A stretch of 64,000 bases of DNA, from NCBI RefSeq assembly GCF_022829365.1, contig NZ_JAKSYJ010000235.1:1-64000 (forward strand). Reading direction: 5' to 3'. This stretch comes from Methylobacterium sp. J-077 (GTDB lineage Bacteria; Pseudomonadota; Alphaproteobacteria; Rhizobiales; Beijerinckiaceae). The notes under the pieces are model-generated. The model was given only the letters and a program-made list of their open reading frames with translations, had not been told where the DNA came from and did no database searches. Position 1 is the stretch's first letter; each line of letters opens with the position of its first letter. Of this stretch, positions 1 through 9,688 are shown piece by piece. The translations under genes and the position numbers were made by a program.

Positions 1-2241
1 GCAGATCGTGGCGTTGTTCGACAGCGGCGTGACGCTGCCCACCGGCGGGCGGCCCTCGGCCGCGGCGGTCTCGGCGTGGGCGACCAGCCGGTCGAGCCAG
101 TCGCCGAACACCTGGGCGTCGGAGTTGAGCAGGACCACGGCGCGGCCCTGGCGCAGGGACAGGCCGCGGTTGACCGAGCGGACGAAGCCGAGGTTGTTTT
201 GGTTTTCGACGAGGTGGAACAGGCCGCGGCCGGCGAGGTCTCTCAGGTCCGCGGAGAGGTCCGGGTCGGGGGAGCGGTCGTTGACGGCGAGCAGGGTGAA
301 CGGGGTGTTCTGCGGGGCGGAGAGGCAGGCGTGGATGGCGCGCAGGGTCTCGCCGCGGCCCTTGTAGACCGGCATGATCACGACGACCCGGGCCTGGGCG
401 AGGGTGAGCGCGCGGGGCAGGCCGTCCCAGTCCCGCGGCTCGGGCGCCTCCAGGGCCGGCCAGCTGCCGAGATCCTCCGGGCAGCCCATCAGCCCGGCGG
501 CGCGGCCGGTGCGGACGTAGTGCAGAAACGGCGACTCGCCGGGCGCAAGAAGATGCCCGTAGGTCTCCTCGTAGAACGCGATCGAGAAGGTCTTGCTGGG
601 GTCCCGGCCCTCGTGCTGGCCATAGGCGACGAAATGGGCGAGCGGGCCGCCCGTGGCGCCGGCCACGTCGGGATTGCGCTTCGCGTAGAATGCGGCGTCG
701 AAATACGGCTCGATCAGCCGCGCCTGCTCCGCCAGGGCGTCCGCCTCGGAGGGCGGTGGGCCGTAGCGCGGATCGAACCTCCCGGCCGCGATGTCGGTGC
801 CGTGCAGCAGCGCGGTGGCGAGGTGGTGGACCAGGGGCGCGATGCCGGTCTCCCGCGCCCAGGGATGTGCGTCGAGATAGGCCTGCCCGTTGAAGTCGGA
901 GCGCGGGTTGCGGCCCTGACGCCAGCCGGCGTCGCAATAGTCGCGGACGGCGTCGACATCCTCCGCCAGGCCGTAGCGCTCCCGGTAGAAGGCGTGGTCG
1001 AAATGCAGCGCCGCCAGCCCGGCCTGCAGGTCCAGGGATGCTTCCCGATTCACGGTTACCCGCCCGATCGCGCCGAGCCAGAGCGTGTTCTCCACGGGCG
1101 GACGCGTCGGGCACAGGCCGCAGACGCGCAGCAGCGCGTCGAGGGTCGAGCGCCCCGGGCCCGGATCGCGCAGCTCCCGCCAGCCGCTGGTCGCGAAGTG
1201 CAGGTAAGGCGCGGTCTCCCGCACGTCCGCGTAGGTCGCCCGGTACCAGGCCTCGTCCACCGCCGGGACGTTCAGCCGGTCCGCGCCCGAGAACGGTTTC
1301 TTGCCGGAGAGCAGCGTCTCGGCGACATACCGGAAGAACGGGTCGCCGATCACCGCCCGGCTGCCGGCGCGCGCCTGCACGAAGCCGGCCGGGTCGAAAT
1401 CCGGGCGCGGGCTGCGCAGCGATCGCCAGCCGCCGGCCACGTAGGCGCGGAGTAGCTCCGCGTCGGAGGCCTCGTCCGGCTCGTCCGATCCCTGCCGGTA
1501 GTAGGCGGCGTCGAAATAGGGCGCGAGCGTCTCGGCCTGGAGCGCCAAGAACTCCTCCGGCTCGGGCCGGGCGGAGCCGCCGTGCAGGACGTAATGCACC
1601 AGCGGATTCTGGGTCGCGTAGGAGATGTTCCGGGTCAGGCAATAGGCCAGGGTGTCGAAATGCGGCGACGGCTCGCGGCCCTCGCGCCAGCCGGAGGCCA
1701 TGTAATGGGCGACCGGGTCGACGCCGGCCGCCTGCAGGTCGGGGTTGTGGGCGAGGTAGAAGGCCCCGTCCACGAGGCGGCGGGCCAGGCGCTCGGCCTG
1801 TATCGTGTCGGGCTTGGGCAGGGCGCCGCCGTGGGCGCCCTGCGCCGTCACCCAGTGCAGGAACGGGTTGATGCCGGCCCGGGCGAGATAGGGTCGCGGG
1901 GCGAGGTAGTCGGCTGTGGAGAAATCCGGTCGCGGATCCCGGCCTTCGCGCCAGCCGATCGTGAGGTAGTCGCGCACCGGATCGCGGGTGATGCCGTACC
2001 AGCTCGCGTAGAAGCCGGCATCGACATAGGGCTCCAGCGCCGCGACCAGGCGCGTTTCCAGATCGTTGCCGGCCTCCGCGCCGGCCCAGCGGGCCTGCAG
2101 GGCGGCGGGCCGCCCCAGCGGGTCGCTGAGCCGGCGCCAGCCGAGGCGCAGGGCGCGGGCGGACTCGATGGCGCCGCGCGCGACCGGCCGGCCGATGCGG
2201 CGCTTGAACCGCCCGATTGTCGGGGGCAAACCGAGGCGCAT
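1..2241 (-). CDS. Large family-2 glycosyltransferase with N-terminal repeat array (3' end outside window)
   Basis: The minus-strand frame is open from ATG at 2241 to the window edge (747 codons), so the C-terminus is missing. Residues from about 60 to 590 hold about six degenerate repeats. Each has an aromatic stretch like FDAAFY, then an 'HY/HW' position, then a GWREGRDP-like motif and a following Phe/Tyr. From about residue 620 a GT-A fold begins: VVVIMPVYKGR, then LLAVNDRSPD, then NLGFVRSVNRGL, then the DXD-like VVLLNSDAQVF. This is the family-2 nucleotide-sugar-binding half. Such proteins usually assemble cell-surface polysaccharide at the cytoplasmic face, but the substrate cannot be read here. 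The next genes, two more family-2 glycosyltransferases on the other strand, support a surface-glycan locus. The repeat module's function is unknown to me. Confidence 0.85.
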   Translation of the reverse strand, partial: MRLGLPPTIGRFKRRIGRPVARGAIESARALRLGWRRLSDPLGRPAALQARWAGAEAGNDLETRLVAALEPYVDAGFYASWYGITRDPVRDYLTIGWREGRDPRPDFSTADYLAPRPYLARAGINPFLHWVTAQGAHGGALPKPDTIQAERLARRLVDGAFYLAHNPDLQAAGVDPVAHYMASGWREGREPSPHFDTLAYCLTRNISYATQNPLVHYVLHGGSARPEPEEFLALQAETLAPYFDAAYYRQGSDEPDEASDAELLRAYVAGGWRSLRSPRPDFDPAGFVQARAGSRAVIGDPFFRYVAETLLSGKKPFSGADRLNVPAVDEAWYRATYADVRETAPYLHFATSGWRELRDPGPGRSTLDALLRVCGLCPTRPPVENTLWLGAIGRVTVNREASLDLQAGLAALHFDHAFYRERYGLAEDVDAVRDYCDAGWRQGRNPRSDFNGQAYLDAHPWARETGIAPLVHHLATALLHGTDIAAGRFDPRYGPPPSEADALAEQARLIEPYFDAAFYAKRNPDVAGATGGPLAHFVAYGQHEGRDPSKTFSIAFYEETYGHLLAPGESPFLHYVRTGRAAGLMGCPEDLGSWPALEAPEPRDWDGLPRALTLAQARVVVIMPVYKGRGETLRAIHACLSAPQNTPFTLLAVNDRSPDPDLSADLRDLAGRGLFHLVENQNNLGFVRSVNRGLSLRQGRAVVLLNSDAQVFGDWLDRLVAHAETAAAEGRPPVGSVTPLSNNATIC

Positions 2242-2517
2242 CTCAGGGCTCTGCGGAGGAACGTGCGCCGCGTGCCGTCACGGGGCGCGGCATCCGTCGG
2301 CCGCCTTCGGGGTCGACGCGGTCGAGGCGCGGGTCTCGGATCGGCTCATGGTCGGCAGCGTCGGGGGCGTGCGAGGCGCGGAGGCGGGCGTCGCATTCTT
2401 CGCCCGTCGAACTAACGGAACCGGCCGAGTCCGTAAACCATGGGCCGGTCCGTCCTCGGCCTGTGCGACCCGGCAGGGCAGCTTGTCGGGGACCGGGACC
2501 CGCTATATCGAAACGCC

Positions 2518-2566
2518 GACCTCGCGCACCGTGCCGGATATCGGAACCGGCACGGTGCGCGAGGTC
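2518..2566. repeat. 20-bp perfect inverted repeat, 9-nt loop
   Basis: Arms 2518-2537 and 2547-2566 are exactly complementary, around a 9-base AT-containing loop (2538-2546). The arm core is CTCGCGCACCGTGCCG. Three T residues follow at 2567-2569, too few for a typical intrinsic terminator. Its place between divergent genes argues against a role as the terminator of either one. It could be a structured leader RNA, a cruciform or operator, or a leftover mobile-repeat hairpin. Confidence 0.8.
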
Positions 2567-2576
2567 TTTAAGCTCC

Positions 2577-2622
2577 GCATCGTCTTTTTCCGAAAGCCGG
2601 CAGCCACCTTTCGGGACGATGC
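2577..2622. repeat. Two-part stem (8 + 7 bp) with a T5 bulge
   Basis: GCATCGTC (2577-2584) pairs with GACGATGC (2615-2622). Inside it, CCGAAAG (2590-2596) pairs with CTTTCGG (2608-2614). Five T residues (2585-2589) bulge on one side, and the apical loop is 11 nt. It starts 11 bp after the preceding inverted repeat, so a transcript through here would carry two adjacent stem-loops. Function unknown. Confidence 0.75.
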
Positions 2623-2796
2623 TGTATCGAGACCGGATCGACGCCATGCGCCGCCGCGCCGGCTTTCCCTTCCGGCATCCCCGCTCGACCGATCCCTTCG
2701 ATGCCGACCCGCGGACCCCTCGACGCCGAACAGGCCGCCGCCCTGAAGATCGCGATTGCCGCGGTGGAGCGGGTGTGAGCCGCCGGAGCCCGGCCC

Positions 2797-3711
2797 GTGC
2801 CTGATCCGGAGCTCAGCCGCCTCGCGCTCGGCATCACCCTGTTCCGGCCGAGCCGGGACCAGGTGGGCCGGGTGCTGGCCCACGCCCCGTCCGGATACGC
2901 CGGGGTGATCGCCTTCGACGATGGCGGCCTGCCCGACGCGGAGGCGGCGCGCCTGGTCCGGGCCGGCGTGACCCTGCTGTCGGCGGGGCGCAATGTCGGC
3001 ATCGCCGAGGCGCTCAACCGGATCGCCGCGGCGGCCCGGGCGGCGGGCGCCAACACCCTGCTGCTGCTCGACCAGGATGCCGAGCCGCCCGCTGGGCTCG
3101 CCGCGGCGCTGCTCGCCGCCCTCACCCGGCTCCGGGCGGCCGCGATCCCGGCGGCGGTCGTGGGGCCGGCCCCCGCCCCGGCCGCCGGCCATAAGGCGCC
3201 GGCCTACCCGCCCCGCCCCGGCGCGGCGGCCTGCGGCGCCCTCCTCCCAGCCTGCGGCGCCCTCGCCCCGGTGCAGTTCCTGGCGACTTCCGGCTCGCTG
3301 ATCGACCTCGACGCCCTCGCCCGGATCGGGCCGTTCCGCGCGGATTTCTTCATCGACGGCGTCGAGCTGGAATGGTGCTTTCGCGCCTGGAGCCTCGGTT
3401 ACGGCTGCTACCTCGCCCGCGACGTCGCGATCCCGCACCGGGTCGGGGGCGGGGTGATCCGCGGCTTCGGGATCGCGATGCCGCGCCAGCCCCTGTTCCG
3501 CATGGCGACCTACCTGCGCAACGCGGTCTATGCCTGGCGCCTGCCGCACGTGCCCCTGCGCTGGAAGCTCGCCCAGGCCGCCTACCTGCCGCTCCAGGCC
3601 GGGCTGTACTGGGCGGATTCGGGCTGGCGGCCGGCCGTGCTGCTGCGGCTGCTCGGGGCCGCCCGCGACGGCGCCCTCGGGCGGCTTGGCCCGCCCCGGG
3701 ACAGGCCATGA
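2797..3711 (+). CDS. Family-2 glycosyltransferase (rhamnosyltransferase-like)
   Basis: This 304-residue cytoplasmic glycosyltransferase has a GT-A fold: GRNVGIAEALNRI near residue 70, the LLLLDQDAEP DXD-type motif near 90, and FIDGVELEWCFRAWSLGY near 185, which matches the acceptor/ED-motif region of bacterial rhamnosyl or related sugar transferases. A proline/alanine-rich loop follows the DXD motif. The start is a GTG at 2797, since an in-frame stop (2776-2778) lies just upstream. The stop overlaps the ATG of the next gene (ATGA), so the two glycosyltransferases are probably translationally coupled. Donor and acceptor sugars are not known. Confidence 0.85.
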   Translation: MPDPELSRLALGITLFRPSRDQVGRVLAHAPSGYAGVIAFDDGGLPDAEAARLVRAGVTLLSAGRNVGIAEALNRIAAAARAAGANTLLLLDQDAEPPAGLAAALLAALTRLRAAAIPAAVVGPAPAPAAGHKAPAYPPRPGAAACGALLPACGALAPVQFLATSGSLIDLDALARIGPFRADFFIDGVELEWCFRAWSLGYGCYLARDVAIPHRVGGGVIRGFGIAMPRQPLFRMATYLRNAVYAWRLPHVPLRWKLAQAAYLPLQAGLYWADSGWRPAVLLRLLGAARDGALGRLGPPRDRP

Positions 3712-4691
3712 CCGACCGCCCTGCCCTCCAGCCCGCTCTGGACGTGGTGATCGTCAACTGGAATGGCGGTGCCCTGCTCCGGGCCTGCCTGGCGAGCCTC
3801 GCTTCCGTCGAGGATGCCGCCGCCGTGCAGGTCATCGTGGTCGACAACGACTCGCAGGACGGCTCGGCGGACGACCTGCCCGCCCTGCCCCGCCCGCTCC
3901 GGCTGATCCGCAACCCCGAGAATCGCGGCTTCGGCCGGGCCTGCGACCAGGGCGCCGCCGCTGGGGACGCCCCGGCGATCCTGTTCCTCAACCCGGACAC
4001 GCAGGTCGCCCCGGACGCCCTGCTTGTGGCCCGGGACGCCCTGACGGCCGAGCCACGCACCGGGATCGTCGGCGCCCGGCTGGTCGACCCGGATGGCCGG
4101 ACCGCGCGCTCCTGCGCCCGGGCGCCCACCGCTCTCGGCCTCCTCGGCCGCGCCCTTGCGCTGGACCGGCTCGGCCTGGTCCGGCCGCATTTTCTGCTCG
4201 AATGGGATCACGCCGACGACCGCGCCGTCGGCCAGGTGATGGGCGCGTTCCTGATGATCCGCCGGGACCTGTTCGCGGCCCTCGACGGGTTCGACCCGCG
4301 CTTCTTCGTCTACTGGGAGGATGCCGACCTCTGCACCCGCGCCCGCGCCGCCGGCTTCGTGGTGCGGCACGTGGCCGGGGCGGTCGCCCGCCATCTCGGC
4401 CAGGGCACGACCCGGCAGGTGCGGGCGCAGCGCCTGTTCTACTTCCTGCGCAGCCAGATCCTGTATGCGCACAAGCATCACGGCCGGGCCGCCGCCCTCG
4501 CCGTCACCGTGGCGAGTTTTTGCGCGCAGGTGCCGCTGCGGTTCGCCCTGGCGCTGGCCCGCCGCGCGCCGCAGGAGGCCGCGGAGGTGCTGCGCGCAGC
4601 CGGGCTCCTGGCGGCGGCGCTGCCGAGCCTGATGCGCGGGCCGGATCGCCGATCCGGTCCCGACCATCGTCGGCCGGCGCCGCGGGCGTGA
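3708..4691 (+). CDS. Family-2 glycosyltransferase
   Basis: This 327-residue protein has the classic GT2 N-terminus: VVIVNWNGG, then VVDNDSQDGS, then NRGFGRACDQG, then the metal-binding LFLNPDTQV, and further on a YWEDADLCTRARAAG acceptor-side motif. This is the arrangement of WcaE/rhamnosyltransferase-like enzymes that add sugars to lipid-linked surface glycans. The ATG at 3708 overlaps the stop of the upstream glycosyltransferase by 4 nt. The C-terminal 80 residues are hydrophobic and basic and may sit on the membrane. The exact linkage formed cannot be inferred. Confidence 0.87.
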   Translation: MTDRPALQPALDVVIVNWNGGALLRACLASLASVEDAAAVQVIVVDNDSQDGSADDLPALPRPLRLIRNPENRGFGRACDQGAAAGDAPAILFLNPDTQVAPDALLVARDALTAEPRTGIVGARLVDPDGRTARSCARAPTALGLLGRALALDRLGLVRPHFLLEWDHADDRAVGQVMGAFLMIRRDLFAALDGFDPRFFVYWEDADLCTRARAAGFVVRHVAGAVARHLGQGTTRQVRAQRLFYFLRSQILYAHKHHGRAAALAVTVASFCAQVPLRFALALARRAPQEAAEVLRAAGLLAAALPSLMRGPDRRSGPDHRRPAPRA

Positions 4692-4697
4692 GCGCGC

Positions 4698-5489
4698 TCA
4701 GGGCCGATCGAGGAAATCCAGCAGCGTCCGGTTGAAGGACTCCGGCTGGGTCACGCTGTGGGCGTGGCCGCCCTCGGGCGCGAGGTCGAGGCGGGCATTC
4801 GGCAGGGCGGCCGCCAGGCGCTCGGACCGCGTATAGGGCACCAGCACGTCGTCGCGGGCCGCCATCACCAGGGTCTCGTGCGCGATGGTCCCGAGCCGGT
4901 CGGCGATCGCGAAGCGTTCGAGGGCGCCGATCCGGGCCAGCACGGTCTCCGCCCCGGGAAAATGCGCCAGGGCGTGCGCCTCGTCGGCCGCGACCCGCTC
5001 GGCCTGGGCCGAGAGCCAGGGGGCGGGATACAGGAAGATCGCCTGCGCCCGCACGAAGGCTTCCGGTCCACCCCCCGCCAGGATCGCCCGGCGGGCCGAA
5101 AAGCAGCGGCGCGTCGCTGGGTCCATCGCGTCCCAGCCGTTGATCACCACGATGCGCCCGACCCGCCCGGGGGCGGCGAGCGCCATCTGCAGGGCGATCA
5201 GGCCGCCCAGCGCGTGGCCGACCACGTCGGCCCGGTCGATCCCGGCGGCGTCCAGCACGGCGAGCGCGTCCCGGGCCATGGCCGGGATGTCGTGATCCGG
5301 CGCGAGCCGGTCGGGCGAGCGCCCGGTGCCGCGATGGTCGTAGGTGACGACCCGGAATGTTTCCGTCAGGACCGCCATCTGGGGCGCGAAGTAGCCGGCC
5401 GAGCCGCCGAGCCCCGGTGAGAGGAGCACCGGCCGCCTCGCCGGCGGGCCCGCTACCGCGTGGTGGAGCGGGGCTGTCCCGGGCGTCAT
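4698..5489 (-). CDS. rutD: RutD, alpha/beta-hydrolase of uracil catabolism
   Basis: This 263-residue alpha/beta-hydrolase is the last gene of the rut set. In the Rut pathway RutD speeds hydrolysis of aminoacrylate or the derived carbamate step, at or after RutC. The nucleophile elbow reads VGHALGG, with Ala where a catalytic Ser is usual. The known E. coli RutD has the same Ala, which supports orthology rather than decay. Other family marks are NGW after the core strand, RRCF, and a terminal GGHA histidine. The ATG at 5489 overlaps the rutC stop (tca 5486-5488). An upstream in-frame ATG at 5549 is less likely because it lies inside rutC. Confidence 0.88.
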   Translation of the reverse strand: MTPGTAPLHHAVAGPPARRPVLLSPGLGGSAGYFAPQMAVLTETFRVVTYDHRGTGRSPDRLAPDHDIPAMARDALAVLDAAGIDRADVVGHALGGLIALQMALAAPGRVGRIVVINGWDAMDPATRRCFSARRAILAGGGPEAFVRAQAIFLYPAPWLSAQAERVAADEAHALAHFPGAETVLARIGALERFAIADRLGTIAHETLVMAARDDVLVPYTRSERLAAALPNARLDLAPEGGHAHSVTQPESFNRTLLDFLDRP

Positions 5490-5872
5490 CGGCCGATATG
5501 GGCCACGGAGGCGATCTCCACGCGGGCCTCGGGCTTCACCAGGCCGCACTGGATGCAGTAGCGCGCCGGCTTCTCGCCGGGAAAATATTCGGCGTAGACC
5601 GCGTTGATCGCCGGGTAATCGGCCCAGTCCGTCAGGAAGACGTGGTTGAAGGTCACGTCGTCCATCGTGCCGCCCGCGGCCTCGACCACGCCCTTGATCG
5701 TCTCCAGCACATGCCGGGCCTGGGCGCCGGCGTCGCCGACATGGACGACGTTGGCGTCGGCATCGAGCGGCAGCGTGCCCGAGACGTAGAGCACGCCATC
5801 GGCCAGGGTGCCGGGCACGTAGGGGGCGAGGGGCTTGCCCGTACCCGGCGGGATGACGACCTGCTTCGGCAT
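5486..5872 (-). CDS. rutC: RutC, 3-aminoacrylate deaminase (Rid family)
   Basis: This 128-residue protein has the same length as E. coli RutC. It belongs to the Rid/YjgF/UK114 family of trimeric enamine/imine deaminases. In the Rut pathway it converts 3-aminoacrylate towards malonic semialdehyde. Family signs are the N-terminal PPGTGKPLAPYVPGT, LYVSGTLPLD, and the arginine-containing C-terminal KPEARVEIASVAHI. It starts at ATG 5872, 43 bp after rutB, and its stop overlaps rutD. Confidence 0.92.
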   Translation of the reverse strand: MPKQVVIPPGTGKPLAPYVPGTLADGVLYVSGTLPLDADANVVHVGDAGAQARHVLETIKGVVEAAGGTMDDVTFNHVFLTDWADYPAINAVYAEYFPGEKPARYCIQCGLVKPEARVEIASVAHIGR

Positions 5873-5915
5873 TTTTTGGGACTTTCGCGGTGCGGGTGCG
5901 GGGACGGCGGATGGT

Positions 5916-6652
5916 CTATTCGGCGGCTGCGCGGGCCTCTGCGGCCAGCGCCGCCTCGAACGACGAAACGTCCGAGACCCAGCCGAAGAAGGTCTCGATA
6001 TTGGCGAGCGCCCCCTCGTGCAGGCTCCGCGGCCCGGCCTGGTGGGTGGCGTCCGCCAGGACGATCCCGAAATACTCCCGGTGGTAGCCGTCCCGCAGGG
6101 TCGACTCGACGCAGACATTGGTGGCGATGCCGGTGAAGACCAGCGTGTTCACCCCCCTTGCCCGCAGCATGCTGTCGAGCGGCGTGTTGTAGAAGCCGCT
6201 GTAGCGCGGCTTGCCCAGCACGATGTCGCCGGGCTCCGGCTTCAGGGCGTCGACCAGGGCGTAGTCCCAGGAGCCCTTGGCGAGCAGGCGCTCGTTCATC
6301 TCCGGCCGCCGCCGCATGGTCTTGAGGGCGTTGGACTTGTGCCAGTTCGGCGAGCCCGGGCCGCCGGCCTCGACGTAATCCGGGTCCCAGCCGTTCTGGA
6401 ACCACAGGACCCGGATGCCCGCCGCCCGTGCGGCGGCCACCGCCCGGACGATCCGGGCGATCACCGGGCCGGTTTCCGACACGTCGAAGCCCGCCAGGTC
6501 GAGATAGCCGCCGGGGCTCGCATAGGCGTTCTGCATGTCGACGACGATCAGCGCCGTCGCGGCCGGGTCGAAGGCGATCGGCTCCGGGCGGGCCGGCAGG
6601 ATCACGCCGCCGTGGCGCCCCTGGGCGTCGTGGAATCCGGCTGGCCTATCCA

Positions 6653-6653
<1 letters not shown>
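5916..6653 (-). CDS. rutB: RutB, ureidoacrylate amidohydrolase
   Basis: This 245-residue cysteine hydrolase of the isochorismatase-like family hydrolyses (peroxy)ureidoacrylate, the RutA product, to aminoacrylate and carbamate. The catalytic triad is visible: Asp in LIVVDMQNAY (about residue 40), Lys in VLGKPRYSGF and Cys in ATNVCVEST. The ATG at 6653 overlaps the rutA stop by one base (TGATG), a coupling arrangement. Confidence 0.92.
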
Positions 6654-7813
<1,160 letters not shown>

Positions 7814-8064
7814 CGCCTGCTGCTCCGCGCGACCGAGCTCCGCAGGGCCCGCGTCGATGCGCGGAGGCTCGCAAAACCCGGGCGGAGAATCAAACCCGCG
7901 CCCCGGTCCGGGGCTGGAAATGCCTCTCATTTCAGCGGCTTGCACAGCCGACGCGCGGCACATGCACATCTTGCACGCGCAGTGCTTGCCGACCGCTCGC
8001 GTCCGTCTAGATGGTCAGTCGGCTCAGGTGTCTCGTGGGAGGCGCCCGATCGGAGTGACCGTCG

Positions 8065-8478
8065 ATGCGCGCGTGGCTCACCCTCCTGCTGATCCTCGGT
8101 CTCGCGGAGCCGGCCCTGGCCGATGACGGTGCCCGGGCGGCGGCCCAGGCGGTGATCACCCGGCAGGTCGAGGCGCTCGGGCGCGACGACGCGCCGACCG
8201 CCTACGCCCAGGCGGCCCCGGCGATCCAAGAGCTGTTCCCGAATGCCGACCTGTTCATCGGCATGGTCCGCAACCAGTACCGCCCGGTCTACCGCCACCG
8301 CAGCTTCGTGTTCGGCGAGGGCCGGGAGACCGGGGAGGCGGGCGTGATGCAGTCGGTGGCGATCCAGGACGAGTACGGCGTCGACTGGACCGCCGAGTAC
8401 AGCCTCGCCCGGGACGCGGACGGGGCCTGGCGCATCACCGGCTGCCGCCTGATCAAGGCGCCGGGCACGAGCGCCTGA
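8065..8478 (+). CDS. DUF4864-type secreted protein
   Basis: This 137-residue protein has a clear signal peptide (basic MRAW, hydrophobic LTLLLILGLAEP, cleavage near ALA-DD). The mature part has repeated Gln/Asp-rich helices, an NAxLFIGMVRNQYRPVYRHR-like segment and a C-terminal DGAWRITGCRLIK strand. I assign it to the DUF4864 family by overall pattern. Family function is unknown, and it is probably periplasmic. GGAG lies 10 nt before ATG 8065. It is divergent from rutA across a 251-bp spacer. Confidence 0.72.
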   Translation: MRAWLTLLLILGLAEPALADDGARAAAQAVITRQVEALGRDDAPTAYAQAAPAIQELFPNADLFIGMVRNQYRPVYRHRSFVFGEGRETGEAGVMQSVAIQDEYGVDWTAEYSLARDADGAWRITGCRLIKAPGTSA

Positions 8479-8503
8479 GGGGCGCCCGCTTTCCGGCCCA
8501 GCC

Positions 8504-8980
8504 CTACGCGGCGGCGAGGATTTTGGTCTTCCGGATCGCGCCGTCGAGCGCGATGTGGAGCTCGTGCTCTGCGCCGTCCTTCGCCCCCCGCAGCTCGAAA
8601 TGCTTGGGCTTCCGCGCAGGCGTGCCGGCGACCGTGTAGCCCGCGGCTTCCGCGGCCCGGATCGCCAGGGCAGGATCGGCCGGCGGATGATCGGGGCCGT
8701 CCTTCTTGGACCCATCCTTCCTGGGCTCGTGTTTCTCGGGCCAGTCGATCGTGTGGGTCGAGCCGTCCGCCAGGGTGAGGCGGGTGACCTTGATCTCGGA
8801 GGGCTTCTGCGTGCCCTGCAGCGAGACCCGGTCGCCCACCGCCAGGGCGATCCCCGCGGCGCCCTTCGGGCCGAGATCCGCCAGGATCCGCCCCCCTGCC
8901 CCGTCGAGGGCGAAGCGGTGCCCGAACACGGCCCAGACGGTGCCGGCGGCGGCGCGCAAATCGGATTTCGTATCGGTCAT
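8504..8980 (-). CDS. Hypothetical protein, OB-fold-like N-terminus and PepSY-like C-terminus
   Basis: This is a 158-residue soluble protein. Residues 10-70 read like a small OB-fold beta-barrel (GTVWAVFGHRFALD, GGRILADLG, GDRVSLQGT). A charged Lys/Asp/Pro linker (residues 80-100) follows. The C-terminal 55 residues resemble a PepSY-type unit (AIRAAEAAGYTVAG, then KPKHFELRG, then ELHIALDGAIRKTK). There is no signal peptide. ATG 8980 is preferred over the upstream in-frame 9046, whose added residues are compositionally unlike the rest. The domain reading is inference from sequence pattern; function unknown. Confidence 0.65.
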   Translation of the reverse strand: MTDTKSDLRAAAGTVWAVFGHRFALDGAGGRILADLGPKGAAGIALAVGDRVSLQGTQKPSEIKVTRLTLADGSTHTIDWPEKHEPRKDGSKKDGPDHPPADPALAIRAAEAAGYTVAGTPARKPKHFELRGAKDGAEHELHIALDGAIRKTKILAAA

Positions 8981-9050
8981 GTCGATGATCCTGTCGTGGG
9001 TGCCGGCGGACGGCGGGGTCGTTTCCGAGCCCCGCCGCCGTGGCAAAGAA

Positions 9051-9443
9051 CTATCGGGCGTCGGTGGGCCGCAGCGTCCCGAGCTTGTCGAGGAGCTGCA
9101 GGGTGATGTCGGCGCAGGCCTTCATCGAGTCCTCGTCGGCGCATTTCACGTCGATCCGGGCATCACCGCGCTCCAGCCTGAAATGCGCGCCCTTCGGCGG
9201 CGGAGGCGGCGGCGGCGGACCGTCGGGGCCCGGGCCGCGCTGGGGACCGCCGGGCGGCGGCGGGGGCGCTCCGTCCGGACCGGGACCGCGCCGGGGGCCG
9301 CCCGGGGGGGGCGGCGGGGCGCCGGCCTCGGGGCCCGGCCGTGGGCCTCCGGGGGGCGGGGTCTGGGCGATGGCGGCGGTGCCGAGCAGCAGCGCGGCGG
9401 CGCCGGCCAGGGCGAGGGGTCGCACGGCGCGGGTTCGAATCAT
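9051..9443 (-). CDS. Small secreted protein with Gly-Pro-rich tandem repeats
   Basis: This 130-residue protein has a signal peptide (MIRTRAVRPLALAG..., cleavage near AIA-QT). Residues 27-85 are low complexity: two near-identical units of PPPPGGP(R/Q)RGPGPDG, each with a poly-proline run, preceded by a diverged third. The last 45 residues form a short ordered-looking tail with two cysteines (VKCADEDSMKACADITLQLL), possibly a disulfide. This makes it a probable periplasmic or surface protein. Function unknown. The repeats could also mislead assembly or gene callers. Confidence 0.7.
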   Translation of the reverse strand: MIRTRAVRPLALAGAAALLLGTAAIAQTPPPGGPRPGPEAGAPPPPPGGPRRGPGPDGAPPPPPGGPQRGPGPDGPPPPPPPPKGAHFRLERGDARIDVKCADEDSMKACADITLQLLDKLGTLRPTDAR

Positions 9444-9688
9444 GTCGGCTCTCTTTCCGAAGGCACCCCGCGGGCGGGGTCGGGCCGCCCCCGCGGCGCC
9501 GGCCGGTCGGGCCGGGGTTCCTCGGGGGGTGATCCGGTTCTAGGGGAGGCGCCGGAACCGGTCCTGAACCGGCCCGTTCAGGCCCGGTTAAACCTCGAGA
9601 ACCCGCTCCGACGCTCCGGCGCGCCCCAAGATTTTCGACAGGTCCGCCCGCATCGTGTAGAGGGGGCGCCTTCCTCCCGGAGGCCCCT

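Larger units (their letters stand above)
2242..2796. other. 555-bp divergent intergenic region with two strong inverted repeats
   Basis: This region separates the minus-strand glycosyltransferase from the plus-strand glycosyltransferase pair. I find no convincing ORF. The translations that cross it are arginine- and proline-rich shadow frames. It contains two separate hairpin-forming sequences (2518-2566 and 2577-2622), listed below. Promoters for both divergent transcripts are expected here, but I cannot place -35/-10 boxes with confidence. Confidence 0.6.

Noticed and set aside
4698..5489. Ser-to-Ala change in RutD as evidence of gene decay
   Set aside because: The E. coli RutD nucleophile elbow has the same GHALG sequence, so this is normal for the family.
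7814..8064. Possible RutR operator upstream of rutA
   Set aside because: A TGGTCA half-site exists near 8011, but no symmetric partner at the spacing of the known RutR palindrome.
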